A DNA stretch of 64,000 nt from Bog-159 sp963709155 (lineage in GTDB: Bacteria > Acidobacteriota > Terriglobia > Bryobacterales > Bryobacteraceae): positions 248,001 through 312,000 of the forward strand of contig CAVPVD010000002.1 of assembly GCA_963709155.1 (NCBI GenBank), written 5' to 3'. The notes under the pieces were generated by a model. It saw only the letters and a program-made list of their open reading frames with translations. It was not told the origin of the DNA and made no database searches. The translations under genes and the position numbers were made by a program. Of this stretch, positions 26,784-36,138 are shown piece by piece (position 1 is the stretch's first letter; each line of letters opens with the position of its first letter).

Positions 26784-27824
26784 ATGAACACCGGCGGCGA
26801 ATCGGTCCTGGTTACGGGCGGGTCGGGATTCATCGGCGCGCACTGCATCCTGCAACTCCTGGGCGCGGGCTATCGCGTGCGCACGACGGTGCGTTCGCTT
26901 GCGCGCGAAGGCGCAGTACGCGCCATGCTCAAGGCAGGCGGCGCCGAACCCGGAGAGGGGCTGTCGTTCGCCGCCGCAGATCTGGCGTCCGATGCCGGAT
27001 GGCCGGAAGCCGTCGCCGGTTGCGACTATGTGCTGCATGTGGCATCGCCGTTTCCCGCGAGCGTGCCGAAGAATGAGGATGAACTGATCGTGCCGGCGCG
27101 CGAAGGCGCATTGCGCGTGCTCCGTGCGGCGCGCTCCGCGGGCGTGAAGCGGGTGGTGCTGACCTCTTCGTTCGCCGCCATCGGTTATGGGGCCAAGCCG
27201 ACGCATGGCACGTTCTCGGAAACGGATTGGACCGATCCGTCCGGCAGCGACGTCGGCGCTTATGTGAAATCCAAGACCCTGACGGAGCGCGCGGCCTGGG
27301 ATTTCGTTTCCGGCCAGGGCGGCTCTTTGGAACTCTCTGTGGTCAATCCGGTGGGTGTGTTCGGGCCCGTGCTCGGCCCGGATTACTCGACATCTATTCT
27401 GATCGTGCAGCGTTTGATGGATGGCGCCATGCCCGGCTGCCCGCGCCTCTCCTTCGGCATCGTGGACGTGCGCGACGTAGCCGACTTGCATTTGCGCGCG
27501 ATGACGAATCCGGCTGCCCGCGGCGAGCGGTTCCTGGCGGTTGCGGGCGACTTCATGACCATCCCGGAAATCGCCCATCTGCTGAAGGAACGCATGGGCA
27601 ATGCGGCGCGCCGCGTCCCCACCCGTGTCTTGCCCGACTGGATCGTGCGGCTGGTGTCTTTATTCGACCCCTCCGTCGCCCTGATCGTCCCCGAACTGGG
27701 TAAGTTCAAGAATGCTACGAATGCCAAAGCCAGGAGCTTGCTGGGGTGGGCGCCGCGGTCCAGAGAGGACGCCCTGGTCGCCACCGCCGACAGCTTGCTG
27801 AAGTTGCGGCTGCTGAAACCGTAG
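26784..27824 (+). CDS. NAD-dependent epimerase / dihydroflavonol-reductase-like SDR
   Basis: I use ATG 26784, which gives the nucleotide-binding motif at once (VLVTGGSGFIGAHC, i.e. TGxxGxxG). The extended-SDR features are the strand VLHVASPFPA, Ser in LTSSFAAIGYG and the catalytic YVKSK (Tyr-x-x-x-Lys). Length is 346 residues. The closest known group from these motifs is the dihydroflavonol 4-reductase/cinnamoyl-CoA reductase-like SDRs, which reduce ketones or aldehydes with NADPH. The natural substrate cannot be read from sequence. A TAGAAT ends eight bases before the start codon and may give a leaderless transcript. Confidence 0.85.
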   Translation: MNTGGESVLVTGGSGFIGAHCILQLLGAGYRVRTTVRSLAREGAVRAMLKAGGAEPGEGLSFAAADLASDAGWPEAVAGCDYVLHVASPFPASVPKNEDELIVPAREGALRVLRAARSAGVKRVVLTSSFAAIGYGAKPTHGTFSETDWTDPSGSDVGAYVKSKTLTERAAWDFVSGQGGSLELSVVNPVGVFGPVLGPDYSTSILIVQRLMDGAMPGCPRLSFGIVDVRDVADLHLRAMTNPAARGERFLAVAGDFMTIPEIAHLLKERMGNAARRVPTRVLPDWIVRLVSLFDPSVALIVPELGKFKNATNAKARSLLGWAPRSREDALVATADSLLKLRLLKP

Positions 27825-27902
27825 CGCACGCTCGCCAAAGATCGGGTCTGGAGACCCTCTGCAGGCGTAGACGCCCGCCCCACAAAGCGAAGCGTGCGCT
27901 AC
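27821..27902. repeat. R2-like inverted repeat between convergent genes
   Basis: GTAGCGCACGCTCGCCAAAG near the left end pairs with CGAAGCGTGCGCTAC at the right end, with a GGTCTGGAGACC hairpin between. It overlaps both stop codons (27824 and 27899), so it may act as a bidirectional terminator. Confidence 0.65.
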
Positions 27903-28738
27903 TTCGCCAAAGCAGACGCGCTCACATCGCTGCGCGGATCGAGCCACGCCACATTCGAACCATCCTCGGAAAAGCGCTTCGCGCCCACCTCAATAATCTG
28001 GCTGTCCTCGACTTTGCTCAGCGGCGTGTATCGCGGATGATGGGCATCCTTATACGGGTCGTTGCGCGCCGCGTTGTAACAGCAGATCATCGACCAACGC
28101 GGGTGCTCCGAATGATTTGGCGCGCTGCAATGTAGCAGATTGGCGTCGAAGAAAACCACATCGCCCGGCTCCATCTCGACGTGCACCAGTTCCAGCCGCT
28201 TGGCCATTTCATCCACCCGCTCCCGGTCTGCGCCGGCCTGGTCGCCGGTCAGAACGTGATCCACTCTGCCCGCCAGATGCGAACCTTTCAATACCTGCAG
28301 ACAGCCGTTCTCCTTCGTGCACCTGTCCACCGCCACGAAAGCGCTGGTCAGGAGCGGAAACAATACGCCGTTCTGATACCAATAGCCGTAATCCTGGTGC
28401 CAGGCCCAGGCGCCGCCCACCCTCGGCTCCTTCATAATCATCTTGGAATGGTAATGGTAGACCTCGCCTCCCAACAGCGCCTCGGCCGAATCCACCAGCG
28501 ACCGGCAGCGCGCGAACATCCCGTAGATGCCGTTGCCCGGATGATTCCACAACGAGAGGCGGACTATGCCTCCCTGGTCGTCCGCCCGGCCGAACGAGTG
28601 GTCGTCCAGCGCCTTGTCATCCTTGGCCGAACGCTGCAGCAAGCCGATCTCCTGCCGGTCGAACATGCCCCGCACCAGCACAAACCCATCGTCTCGATAT
28701 TTCTGAACCTCACCTTCGTGGAGCGGTCCTCTAGCCAT
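27899..28738 (-). CDS. phytanoyl-CoA dioxygenase (PhyH) family protein
   Basis: The 279-residue protein has the double-stranded beta-helix metal triad HQD (in AWAWHQDYGYWYQ) and the distal His in FFDANLLHCSAPNHSEHPRW; the Arg in HPRW would bind 2-oxoglutarate. The LKGSHLAGRVDH segment is also typical. These enzymes are Fe(II)/2-oxoglutarate-dependent oxygenases of the cytosol that hydroxylate small substrates. The true substrate is open: in Acidobacteria PhyH proteins act on diverse small molecules. It is transcribed toward the epimerase gene, and R2 repeats lie between. Confidence 0.88.
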   Translation of the reverse strand: MARGPLHEGEVQKYRDDGFVLVRGMFDRQEIGLLQRSAKDDKALDDHSFGRADDQGGIVRLSLWNHPGNGIYGMFARCRSLVDSAEALLGGEVYHYHSKMIMKEPRVGGAWAWHQDYGYWYQNGVLFPLLTSAFVAVDRCTKENGCLQVLKGSHLAGRVDHVLTGDQAGADRERVDEMAKRLELVHVEMEPGDVVFFDANLLHCSAPNHSEHPRWSMICCYNAARNDPYKDAHHPRYTPLSKVEDSQIIEVGAKRFSEDGSNVAWLDPRSDVSASALAK

Positions 28739-28758
28739 AGTTGATTCCCCGATCCGTA

Positions 28759-28797
28759 GTTTAACTCTGTGGCTCGCACGCCCAAAGGCCGCTCTAT
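28759..28797 (+). repeat. imperfect direct repeat, right partner at 30489
   Basis: GTTTAACTCTGTGGCTCGC (28759-28777) is found again exactly at 30489-30507, and the next 20 bases are also similar. The two copies flank the second GloVer gene on both sides. Confidence 0.75.
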
Positions 28798-30384
28798 CTA
28801 CGGCACTCTGAAAGCGGCGTTGCTGGTAAGCGTTCGGCTGGGTGTCACCACCTTCACTTTTCCGGTGGTTGCGCCGGTGGGTACGGTGGTTCTGATCAGA
28901 TATCTCGATACGACCTTGAAAGCCGCCGCTGTGCCGTTAAACGTGACGCGGGTCGCGCCTGTCAGGTCGGTTCCCAAAACATTGACATTGGCTCCTACCG
29001 GTCCGGAGGTAGTCTGCGTTTCCACGAACGGGCCCAGACCCACGGACAGGCTGAAGATCGTGCCGTCGCCGTTGGCCCCGCCCACCTCGGCTGTCCCGTA
29101 AAAGGCGCCGTCGGTCCCCTGGAAAAGCGCCGCGATCGGGTTTGCGCCGTCGCTGCCGTCGAAAGTGTGCAGCGTGGTCAGGGCGCCACCCGGGGTGATT
29201 TTGAAGATGGTCCCGTCGCCGGTACGCGCCCCAGTGAGGACGTCGATTGAGCTCGTCGTTCCGTAGAAGTTGCCGTCGGTGGCTTGAGTCAACGAGGCGA
29301 CTGGGAATTCACCGTCCGCGCACCCGCTCTGGGAGCAGAAGCTGTACAATGTCGAGCGCGTACCCAGTGGGGTAATCTCGAAGACTGTCCCATAGCCGTT
29401 GGCGCCGCCATTCGCGGTGGTCCCGTAGAAGGCCCCATTGCTGGCCGCGACGAGCGCCGAGGGTTCCAAACCGTCTATACATCCACTTTCGGAGCAGAAG
29501 CTGTATAGCGTAATCAGCGCGCCACTGGGCGTGATTCTAAAGACGGTGCCGCATCCCCCCGGATAAGGGCAGTAAGCTCCAGTTCCGCCGGACGGTGTTG
29601 TTCCATAGAAGGCGCCGTCGGCGGCTTGGACCAGCGCGGTATTGGGGGTACCGCCGTCCGTGCAGCCGCTCAGCGAGCAGAAGCTGTACAGGGTGGTCAG
29701 TGTACCGCCCGGAGTGATTTGAAAGATCGTGCCACAGCCGGACTGATAGGGGCAATTGGCGCCAGCCCCCCCGGACGTGGTTGTCCCGTAGAGGTCCCCA
29801 TTCGCGGCCAGGATTAGCGCCGCGCCGGGTATGTCGCCGTCCGTGCAGTCGCTTCGCGAACAAAAGTTGTACAGCGTGGTCCGCGCGCCGCTTGGGGTGA
29901 TTTTAAAGACCGTGCCACAGCTATTCGGATTTAAGCAATTGGCCGCGCTCGCCCCCCCGGCGCCGCCGCTGTAAGTTGTCCCGTAGAGTTCGCCGCTGGA
30001 CGCCTGCACCAGGCCTGCAAAGGGGAAATCGCCGTCCGCGCAACTGGTTTCGGAACAAAAGTTGTAAATGGTGGTGAGCGCGCCCGCCGGCGTGATCTTA
30101 TAGACCGTTCCACAAAGGAAGATCGAGCAGCCGAGCCCGCCGGCCCCGGTTGTTCCATAGAAGTCCCCGTTGGCGGCCTGAACCAGCCCCCCGTAGGGAT
30201 TTTGGCCGTCCGTAACGTCAAAGCTGTGTAGCGGCGTGAAAGTCTGCCCAGGCATGGCGGTCGCGGCGCACAGCGCCAAAACCGCGTACGCAGTGCGATC
30301 AAAACTAACCAGAGTTGTGAATGTCCGTGCCCAAGCCATGGCCAACCAAACGCCAGCCATGCATGTCAGCTTGCCGATTTGCAT
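28798..30384 (-). CDS. secreted GloVer repeat protein with C-terminal IPT/TIG domain
   Basis: I start it at ATG 30384 (MQIGKLTCMAGVWLAMAWAR), giving 528 residues with a leader. The N-terminal half is TIGR03803-type repeats of about 60 residues, each with LYSFCSESGCTDG-like cores, FYGTTxxGG and a GTVFKITPSGALTTLY segment. The paired Cys in most repeats (FCS..GC) may form disulfides, which is absent from the 5319 relative. The last roughly 80 residues (from TSGPVGANVNVLGTDLTGAT) are an IPT/TIG immunoglobulin-like domain. It is probably a secreted surface protein of unknown role. The gene is flanked by a 39-base direct repeat. Confidence 0.9.
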   Translation of the reverse strand: MQIGKLTCMAGVWLAMAWARTFTTLVSFDRTAYAVLALCAATAMPGQTFTPLHSFDVTDGQNPYGGLVQAANGDFYGTTGAGGLGCSIFLCGTVYKITPAGALTTIYNFCSETSCADGDFPFAGLVQASSGELYGTTYSGGAGGASAANCLNPNSCGTVFKITPSGARTTLYNFCSRSDCTDGDIPGAALILAANGDLYGTTTSGGAGANCPYQSGCGTIFQITPGGTLTTLYSFCSLSGCTDGGTPNTALVQAADGAFYGTTPSGGTGAYCPYPGGCGTVFRITPSGALITLYSFCSESGCIDGLEPSALVAASNGAFYGTTANGGANGYGTVFEITPLGTRSTLYSFCSQSGCADGEFPVASLTQATDGNFYGTTSSIDVLTGARTGDGTIFKITPGGALTTLHTFDGSDGANPIAALFQGTDGAFYGTAEVGGANGDGTIFSLSVGLGPFVETQTTSGPVGANVNVLGTDLTGATRVTFNGTAAAFKVVSRYLIRTTVPTGATTGKVKVVTPSRTLTSNAAFRVP

Positions 30385-30488
30385 TAATCCCCCTATGCTG
30401 CTAAGCGAAATTCGCGGTGAATCTGGGACAGTGAACATTTGGGGCCCGGCGGCTCACTCGAACCCAGCATTATACGATGGTACTTCTT

Positions 30489-30527
30489 GTTTAACTCTGT
30501 GGCTCGCGCGCCAAAAGCCCGTTGTAT
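30489..30527 (+). repeat. imperfect direct repeat, left partner at 28759
   Basis: This is the other copy of the GTTTAACTCTGTGGCTCGC element. It lies just before the sigma-factor start and could include a promoter shared by copies. Confidence 0.75.
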
Positions 30528-30541
30528 ACTGGCAGGAACGC

Positions 30542-31146
30542 TTGGAACCGGCCATCGAACCTCCGCCTGAACCGCCTGCTGCATGTGTCACGCAACTGCT
30601 GATTGAATGGAAAGGCGGAAACGACGCGGCGCGGGATCTGCTGGTTCCGCTCGTCTACCAGGAATTGCGGCGTCTGGCCGACCATTATTTGCGCGACGAA
30701 CGGGCGGCCCTCACCATGCAGCCCACCGCTTTGGTACACGAAGCTTACCTGCGGCTGGTCGCACAGAGCCTGCCGGACTGGCAGAGCCGGGCGCATTTCT
30801 TCGGCGTAGCCGCGCGCCTGATGCGCCAGATTCTAGTTGACCAGGCGCGCCGGCGGGCAAGCGCCAAGCGCGGTAGCCATCCGGACCAGGTTTCCATCGA
30901 AAACGCGGTGACGTTCTCGCCCGCGCCGGGCCGCGCCATCGAGCAACTCGACGACGCGCTGAACGCCTTGGCCGCGCAAGACCCGCGCAAGGCGGAAATC
31001 ATCGAATTGCGCTACTTCGGCGGATTTGGCCTGGAGGAAATTGGCCGGTCATTGAGATATCGGCCGCCACCGTCTGCCGCGAGCAGCGCATTGCGGAAGC
31101 CTGGCTGCATCGCGAAATCGCGCGCGCCACGGGAGCCCAGGAGTAG
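30542..31146 (+). pseudogene. TIGR02999-like ECF sigma factor, frameshifted at the C-terminus
   Basis: From a TTG at 30542 the protein reads normally: LLIEWKGGNDAARDLLVPLV, ELRRLADHYLRDERAALTMQ, PTALVHEAYLRLV, then FFGVAARLMRQILVDQARRR and a sigma region 4 start (DPRKAEIIELRYFGGFGLEE). At about 31049 the frame slips. The expected region-4 recognition helix (EISAATVCREQRIAEAWLHR) continues in the next frame to the TAG at 31144, so one base (probably a G in GGCCGG) is missing. The result is a truncated and altered region 4. It could be a true mutation, a sequencing error, or less likely programmed slippage. ECF factors of this group often sit next to Ser/Thr kinases, but none is next to it here. 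Confidence 0.85.
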
Positions 31147-31160
31147 ACTTGCAGCAACCG

Positions 31161-32192
31161 CTACCGGACGTGTCTGGCCGCCGGGTTGCGATCGCCGGCG
31201 AATTTCCGCTGATGCCAGTACGGGTAAGGCAGCGGGAGCGCACTGACCGCATCAAGACGTTCCACTTCCGCGTCCGTCAGCGCCCAAGTGGCGGCGGCCA
31301 GGTTGTCCCGGAGCTGCCGCTCGTGGCGGGCTCCAACGATCACGGTGTCCACACCCGGTTTGCGCATCACCCAGTTCAGCGCCACCTGCGCGATGGAAAC
31401 TTCCCGCTGCGCCGCGATTTCGGCAACCGCATCCACCACCTTGTAAAGCCGCTCCTCATCGATGTTGCCGGGCGGATCGAGCGTATTCAGCCGCGACTCG
31501 GCGGGCTTAGCTTCGCCGCGCCGGAACTTGCCTGACAAAAGTCCGCCTTGCAACGGGCTCCATGCCATAATGCCCGTTCGCTGATCGATGCCCGCGGGCA
31601 CCAGTTCGTGCTCGGCGTCGCGCGCCAGCAGCGAATAGTTGATTTGCTGCGAGATATAGCGCGGAATCGCCAAACGATCCGAAATCGACAGGGCTTTCAT
31701 CAGTTGCCAGCCGGAGTAGTTGGAGCAACCCGCGTAACGGATCTTGCCCGCCCGAATCAGATCCTCGAACGCGCGCATGGTTTCATCGAGGGGCGTCAGG
31801 GAGTCGAAGTTGTGCGCCTGGTACAGATCGATGTAATCGGTTCCCAGACGGCGAAGACTCGCCTCGCAGCCTTCCAGAATGTGGCGGCAGGTGAGGCCCG
31901 CCTTGTTGGTGCCGGATTCCATCCGCACGAACACCTTCGTCGCCAGCACGATGTCTTTGCGGCGCGCGCCCAGTGCCTGTCCAAGCACTTCTTCCGACTT
32001 GCCAAGCGAATACATGTCGGCCGTATCGAAAAGGTTTATGCCTGCCTCGATGCAGATTTCAACGAGGCGACGGGCTTCCTCGATCTGGACGTTGCCCATC
32101 GCCGCGAAGCGCCCCTCGCCTCCCAGCGTCATCGTGCCGAAGCTCAGTACGGAAACCTCCAGCCCGCTGGCACCTAACAATCTATATTCCAT
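31161..32192 (-). CDS. aldo/keto reductase
   Basis: The 343-residue TIM-barrel protein has the catalytic Asp-Tyr-Lys-His set in order: FDTADMYSLGKSEEVLGQAL (Asp, Tyr), LATKVF (Lys) and IDLYQAHNFD (His). The NADPH-binding C-terminal part is GLLSGKFRRGEAKPAESRL and VIVGARHERQLRDNLAAATW. It matches family AKR proteins of the YajO/YakC-type with a long QQINYSLLARDAEHELVPAG segment. It reduces carbonyls in the cytosol; the exact substrate is unknown. It is 27 bases upstream of, and probably co-transcribed toward the end with, nothing else: the M20 peptidase precedes it on the same strand. Confidence 0.92.
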   Translation of the reverse strand: MEYRLLGASGLEVSVLSFGTMTLGGEGRFAAMGNVQIEEARRLVEICIEAGINLFDTADMYSLGKSEEVLGQALGARRKDIVLATKVFVRMESGTNKAGLTCRHILEGCEASLRRLGTDYIDLYQAHNFDSLTPLDETMRAFEDLIRAGKIRYAGCSNYSGWQLMKALSISDRLAIPRYISQQINYSLLARDAEHELVPAGIDQRTGIMAWSPLQGGLLSGKFRRGEAKPAESRLNTLDPPGNIDEERLYKVVDAVAEIAAQREVSIAQVALNWVMRKPGVDTVIVGARHERQLRDNLAAATWALTDAEVERLDAVSALPLPYPYWHQRKFAGDRNPAARHVR

Positions 32193-32219
32193 AGCTCTCT
32201 CCTCTATTTATTCTTGGGC

Positions 32220-33626
32220 CTACTGACCAGGCCCGCCGGCCAGGGTCTTTACCAGCTCGTATAAGAATGTCTGGCCTTCGAAGAACGATGTTACCCCCAT
32301 ACGCTCGTCACGCCCATGAAACCGGATATCGTCGCGGTCCATAAAGAAGCCCTGCACGCCATACGTCGGAATCCCGGCCGCACGCAGATAAAGGCCATCC
32401 GTCGCGCCCATGACCATAATCGGCACGGTAGGCACGCCCGGCCACAACGTGTCAGTTAGACGGCTGACCGCTTTCATCACATCCTCCCGCATCGGCGACG
32501 CCGGCCCTTTACTGACTTCGCCGGCGATGGTCAAGTGCACCTGATCATCCGCGATGACCCGCTCCAGAGTGCTCTGCACATATTCCGCGGAATCCTCCGG
32601 CAGAACCCGGCAGTTCACATTCGCGGCGGCCAGTTGCGGCAGCGCGTTTCGGGCGTGTCCCCCCTCGATCTGCGTCGCCACGCAGGTGGTGCGCAGCGTG
32701 GCATTCCAGGCCGTGGCCGCCTGCGCCACCTTCTGCATGGCTTCCGCGGAGCCGGCCGCCGCGGCCGCCAGATCGGCTTTCACTGGCCCGTTCTCAATCT
32801 TCGACATGGCCTCTAAGTACGCCCGTGTGACCTCGTTGGTCTTCAACGGGAAACCGAATTTCGAGAGCCGGTCCAAGGCGGCAGCCAGGTGATAAATCGC
32901 GTTGTCCGCCACCGGCAGCGAGCTATGTCCACCCTTGTTACGAACTTCCAGCCGAAAATTAATTACGTATTTTTCGCTGACCTGAATGTCGTTTGAGATC
33001 TTCTTGCCAGCCGCCATCTCGCCCCAGCCGCCTTCGTTGAGTGCGAACTCCGCGTCGATCATGTCCCGCTTGTTCTTAATCAACCACTGGACGCCGTTGT
33101 AAGGGCCGCCCCCCTCCTCGTCCGCCGTAAGCGCCACGATGATGTCCCGGTCCGGTTTGAACCCTTCGCGCCGGTAGCGGATCAGGTTCGCCACCCAAAC
33201 GGCCGCCTGCGCTTTATCGTCGGCCGTGCCGCGCCCATAGAAGTAGCCATCCCGCTCGATGAATTGGAAGGGATCCATGCTCCAGTCGTCCCGTTTGGCT
33301 TCGACGACGTCCGTATGCGCCAGCAGCAGGATCGGTTTGCGCCGGCCAGTACCGTGATAGCGGACGACCAGGTTCGCTTTTGTGGGAATCGCGCCGCCCA
33401 CAAAGATGTCGCTGTCGGAGAATCCGGCGCTTTTCAGCCTGGCTGCCACCGCTTCCGCTACCGGCGTGGTAGCCCCGGTCGTATACCCGGACTTGATCTC
33501 GATCAGCTCTTTATAGATGTCGCGAGCCAGTTGCCGATCCGGCTCCGGCGGCCTAGTCTGGCCGATCGCGGACGCTGCCACCAGGCAGGGCAAAACGAAG
33601 CACTTGAGCATGCCATATTGTGCCAT
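32220..33626 (-). CDS. secreted M20 family metallopeptidase
   Basis: ATG at 33626 (MAQYGMLKCFVLPCLVAASA) gives a signal peptide and 468 residues. Zinc and catalytic motifs are clear: LLLAHTDVVEA (His-x-Asp), GRGTADDKAQ (bridging Asp), TADEEGGGP (Glu pair), and the distal His near GGHSSLPVADN in the dimerisation domain; the last ligand is in the FHGRDERM segment. M20 enzymes remove amino acids or acyl groups from small peptides and amino-acid conjugates. With the leader it would act in the periplasm. It lies 27 bases before the aldo/keto reductase gene and is divergent from the next VCBS gene. Confidence 0.9.
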   Translation of the reverse strand: MAQYGMLKCFVLPCLVAASAIGQTRPPEPDRQLARDIYKELIEIKSGYTTGATTPVAEAVAARLKSAGFSDSDIFVGGAIPTKANLVVRYHGTGRRKPILLLAHTDVVEAKRDDWSMDPFQFIERDGYFYGRGTADDKAQAAVWVANLIRYRREGFKPDRDIIVALTADEEGGGPYNGVQWLIKNKRDMIDAEFALNEGGWGEMAAGKKISNDIQVSEKYVINFRLEVRNKGGHSSLPVADNAIYHLAAALDRLSKFGFPLKTNEVTRAYLEAMSKIENGPVKADLAAAAAGSAEAMQKVAQAATAWNATLRTTCVATQIEGGHARNALPQLAAANVNCRVLPEDSAEYVQSTLERVIADDQVHLTIAGEVSKGPASPMREDVMKAVSRLTDTLWPGVPTVPIMVMGATDGLYLRAAGIPTYGVQGFFMDRDDIRFHGRDERMGVTSFFEGQTFLYELVKTLAGGPGQ

Positions 33627-33707
33627 ACCCGTCGCTACCCATTGCGTGCAAGCGGCTGTATAATCAGACTTCGATAGCTCAACCTCGACCGCACAAGGAG
33701 AATAGAT

Positions 33708-36065
33708 ATGGCAGGTCTTCGCCCCCGGCTTCTCACGCTCGCCCTGCTCATGCTGGTATTCGGATCGGCAGAACGGGTGCAGGCGCAACTGAACTGTACT
33801 ACATCCGCGGCAGTTACACCCACCCTTCGCCACGAAGGCTACACCGAACTGGCCGGCGATCTGTTTCTCACCTGTGTAGGCGCCCCGGGCGCCACCCCGA
33901 CACCGGTTGGCGTCGCGATCCCCCAGGCGAATGTCTCGGTCACTCTCGGTGCGACGGTGACCAGTCGCGTACTCGGCGGCACTGCGCCGCAACTCTTGAC
34001 CGAAGCGTTGCTGGTGGTGGACGATCCCAGCCCGGCGAATCAGGACCCCTGCCTGTCGCCTACCAATCCGATCGCGGCTTGCGTAGTTACCGGCGATGGG
34101 GGACAGACCTTTAACGAACCCGGTAAATTCAACGTCTTTCAGGGAGTCACCGGGGGCGGGCCGGGCCAGAATTCGATTACCTTTCTGGGCGTTCCGGCTG
34201 ATCCGCCGGCCGCGGGGGCGCGTACCTATCGCATCACCAACCTTCGGATCGACGCGACTTCCGTTCCCTCCGGCCCATTTGGTTTAACCCCGGTGTATGC
34301 GTTTGTCTCGGTCAGCCCCTCCTCCTCTATCGTGATCAACAGCCCTCAGCAGCCTATCGTGGGATTCGTCGCCGGCGGCCTGAGTACCACAACTTCTCCG
34401 GCCAACCAGACTTTCTCGCAGTGCCAAACCATCCCGCCCACCGTGGCGGCCACCGTGACATTCACCGAGAACTTCTCCTCCGCGTTCAAGGTAAAGACGA
34501 ACGGTTTGCAGAACACGCCCGGAGAGGTCTACTACTCGGAGAGCGGCCTGGAGATCACCGTAACCGGAGGCACAGCCGGTACAGCCGACACCGGGACCAG
34601 ACTGCAGGCCGTAATCAACAACATCCCGCCCGGAGTCAGTATCTGGGCGGATAATTGGGCCGCCTCCACGGTTGCGCTTCCCGGGTATCCTTCGGATGCC
34701 ACTATGGTCACCGGCGGGGGTACTCCCGCCGATCCCGGGTCCAACACCATCACCCAGGTCACCAACGGATCGCAAAACAGCGTAGTCGTCACTTGGGAGA
34801 TCACCAACACCAATCCGGTGGCCATCGATTCAATCGCGTTCAATATCTACGCTTCTTATAGTGCCGGCGCCCCTCCGACTAACGTGACCGCAACGATCGC
34901 GAGCGGCTTCGGTCCCCAGTACGCCACCTACGCCATCGGCGACCCGATTCCGGAGTTCATGATCGGCACAGGCTCCGCGCCGGCCAATCTGCTCACCATT
35001 ACCTCCTGCGAGGCGATCGCGCCGGCGCCCGGAACCGTGATTTCCGAAAGCCTGGTGGACTTCTCCTGGAGTCCGGTGAGCGGTGCAACCCAGTATCTAC
35101 TCTCCGTTGGGACTACCCCGGGAGCCACTAACATCTTCGGTGGGCCCACCGTGGGGACTTCGCAGGCCGTGCCCTTCCTCCCATGCGCCGACGCCGGTTC
35201 ATCCATCTATGTGGAACTTCAGGCCGAAGTCAACGGCAACCTCGTGGTTTTGGCGAACGACACCTATCAGTGCGTGCTCGGCTTGCAGGACTTCAATCAC
35301 GATGGCCACCCGGACATTATCTGGGAGGATCCCACATCGGGATTCGCGCAGGTCTGGTATCTCGGCGGCGCGCAAGGCGTTTCCGTTACCGGGGCGGCCG
35401 ATTTGACACAAACGAACCCGTGGCACATCGTGGCCGTGGCCGATTTCAATGGGGACGGCAACCCGGACGTGGTCTGGCAGGATCCCGTCAGCGGCGCCGT
35501 GCAGGTCTGGTTCCTGGGCGGAGCCGGGGGCAACGCGCTGATATCGGCCTACAACATCACCAACCACAACGCCTGGAAAGTGGTCTCTGTGGCGGACTTC
35601 AACCGGGACGGCCATCCGGATCTGTTATGGGAGGATCCCACATCCGGGTTTGCGCAAATCTGGTACCTGGGCGGTGCGCAGGGTATCACCGTGATGGGAG
35701 CGGCGGATCTGACCCAGACCAACCCATGGCACATCGTGGGCACCGGCGATTTCAACGGCGATGGCGTGCCCGACGTGTTATGGCAGGATCCAGTCAGCGG
35801 CACCGTGCAGATCTGGTACATGGGCGGCACCACCGCGGGGCTGCAGGGCAGCCAGTTGCAAACCGCCGCGAACCTGCCGGCCAATGCGTGGCACGTGGTG
35901 GCCGTCGGCGACTTCAATCAGGACGGGCATCCCGACATCGTCTATCAAAGCCCGACCACCAACGCGGCGCAGGTCTTCTTCTTCACCGGAGCGCAAGGCA
36001 CTACACCGGCAGGCAACGCCGTGTTAAGCGGCCCGAATCCCTGGTTTATCGCCGGACCGCACTAA
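33708..36065 (+). CDS. secreted protein with C-terminal VCBS repeats
   Basis: The 785-residue protein is preceded by AAGGAGAAT (33696-33704) and has a signal peptide ending ERVQAQ. The first 480 residues are a beta-rich region without a recognised domain name (TPTLRHEGYTELAGDLFLTC and several Ala/Gly/Thr-rich stretches). The final 250 residues are VCBS/FG-GAP repeats of a special form, FNHDGHPDIIWEDPTSGFAQ and VWYLGGAQG, repeated about four times. This WxDPxSGxxQVW version is recurrent in Acidobacteria. It is probably exported to the cell surface. A TATAAT at 33659-33664 is a possible -10 box for it, or for the divergent gene in reverse. Confidence 0.88.
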   Translation: MAGLRPRLLTLALLMLVFGSAERVQAQLNCTTSAAVTPTLRHEGYTELAGDLFLTCVGAPGATPTPVGVAIPQANVSVTLGATVTSRVLGGTAPQLLTEALLVVDDPSPANQDPCLSPTNPIAACVVTGDGGQTFNEPGKFNVFQGVTGGGPGQNSITFLGVPADPPAAGARTYRITNLRIDATSVPSGPFGLTPVYAFVSVSPSSSIVINSPQQPIVGFVAGGLSTTTSPANQTFSQCQTIPPTVAATVTFTENFSSAFKVKTNGLQNTPGEVYYSESGLEITVTGGTAGTADTGTRLQAVINNIPPGVSIWADNWAASTVALPGYPSDATMVTGGGTPADPGSNTITQVTNGSQNSVVVTWEITNTNPVAIDSIAFNIYASYSAGAPPTNVTATIASGFGPQYATYAIGDPIPEFMIGTGSAPANLLTITSCEAIAPAPGTVISESLVDFSWSPVSGATQYLLSVGTTPGATNIFGGPTVGTSQAVPFLPCADAGSSIYVELQAEVNGNLVVLANDTYQCVLGLQDFNHDGHPDIIWEDPTSGFAQVWYLGGAQGVSVTGAADLTQTNPWHIVAVADFNGDGNPDVVWQDPVSGAVQVWFLGGAGGNALISAYNITNHNAWKVVSVADFNRDGHPDLLWEDPTSGFAQIWYLGGAQGITVMGAADLTQTNPWHIVGTGDFNGDGVPDVLWQDPVSGTVQIWYMGGTTAGLQGSQLQTAANLPANAWHVVAVGDFNQDGHPDIVYQSPTTNAAQVFFFTGAQGTTPAGNAVLSGPNPWFIAGPH

Positions 36066-36138
36066 TCTGTGCCGCCGCAGGCCCATGTCGGGCAGGCGTC
36101 GATCGGGGTTGGAGTGGCGGGGATTGCGCCGCTTCTTT

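Noticed and set aside
30542..31146. Programmed ribosomal frameshift in the sigma factor
   Set aside because: There is no slippery heptamer or following pseudoknot that I can see, and a one-base loss explains the data more simply.
33636..33664. Complete sigma-70 promoter before the 33708 gene
   Set aside because: The TATAAT is good, but the TTGCGT upstream is only 11 bases away and no -35 fits at 17 bases, so I list only the -10 as a possibility.
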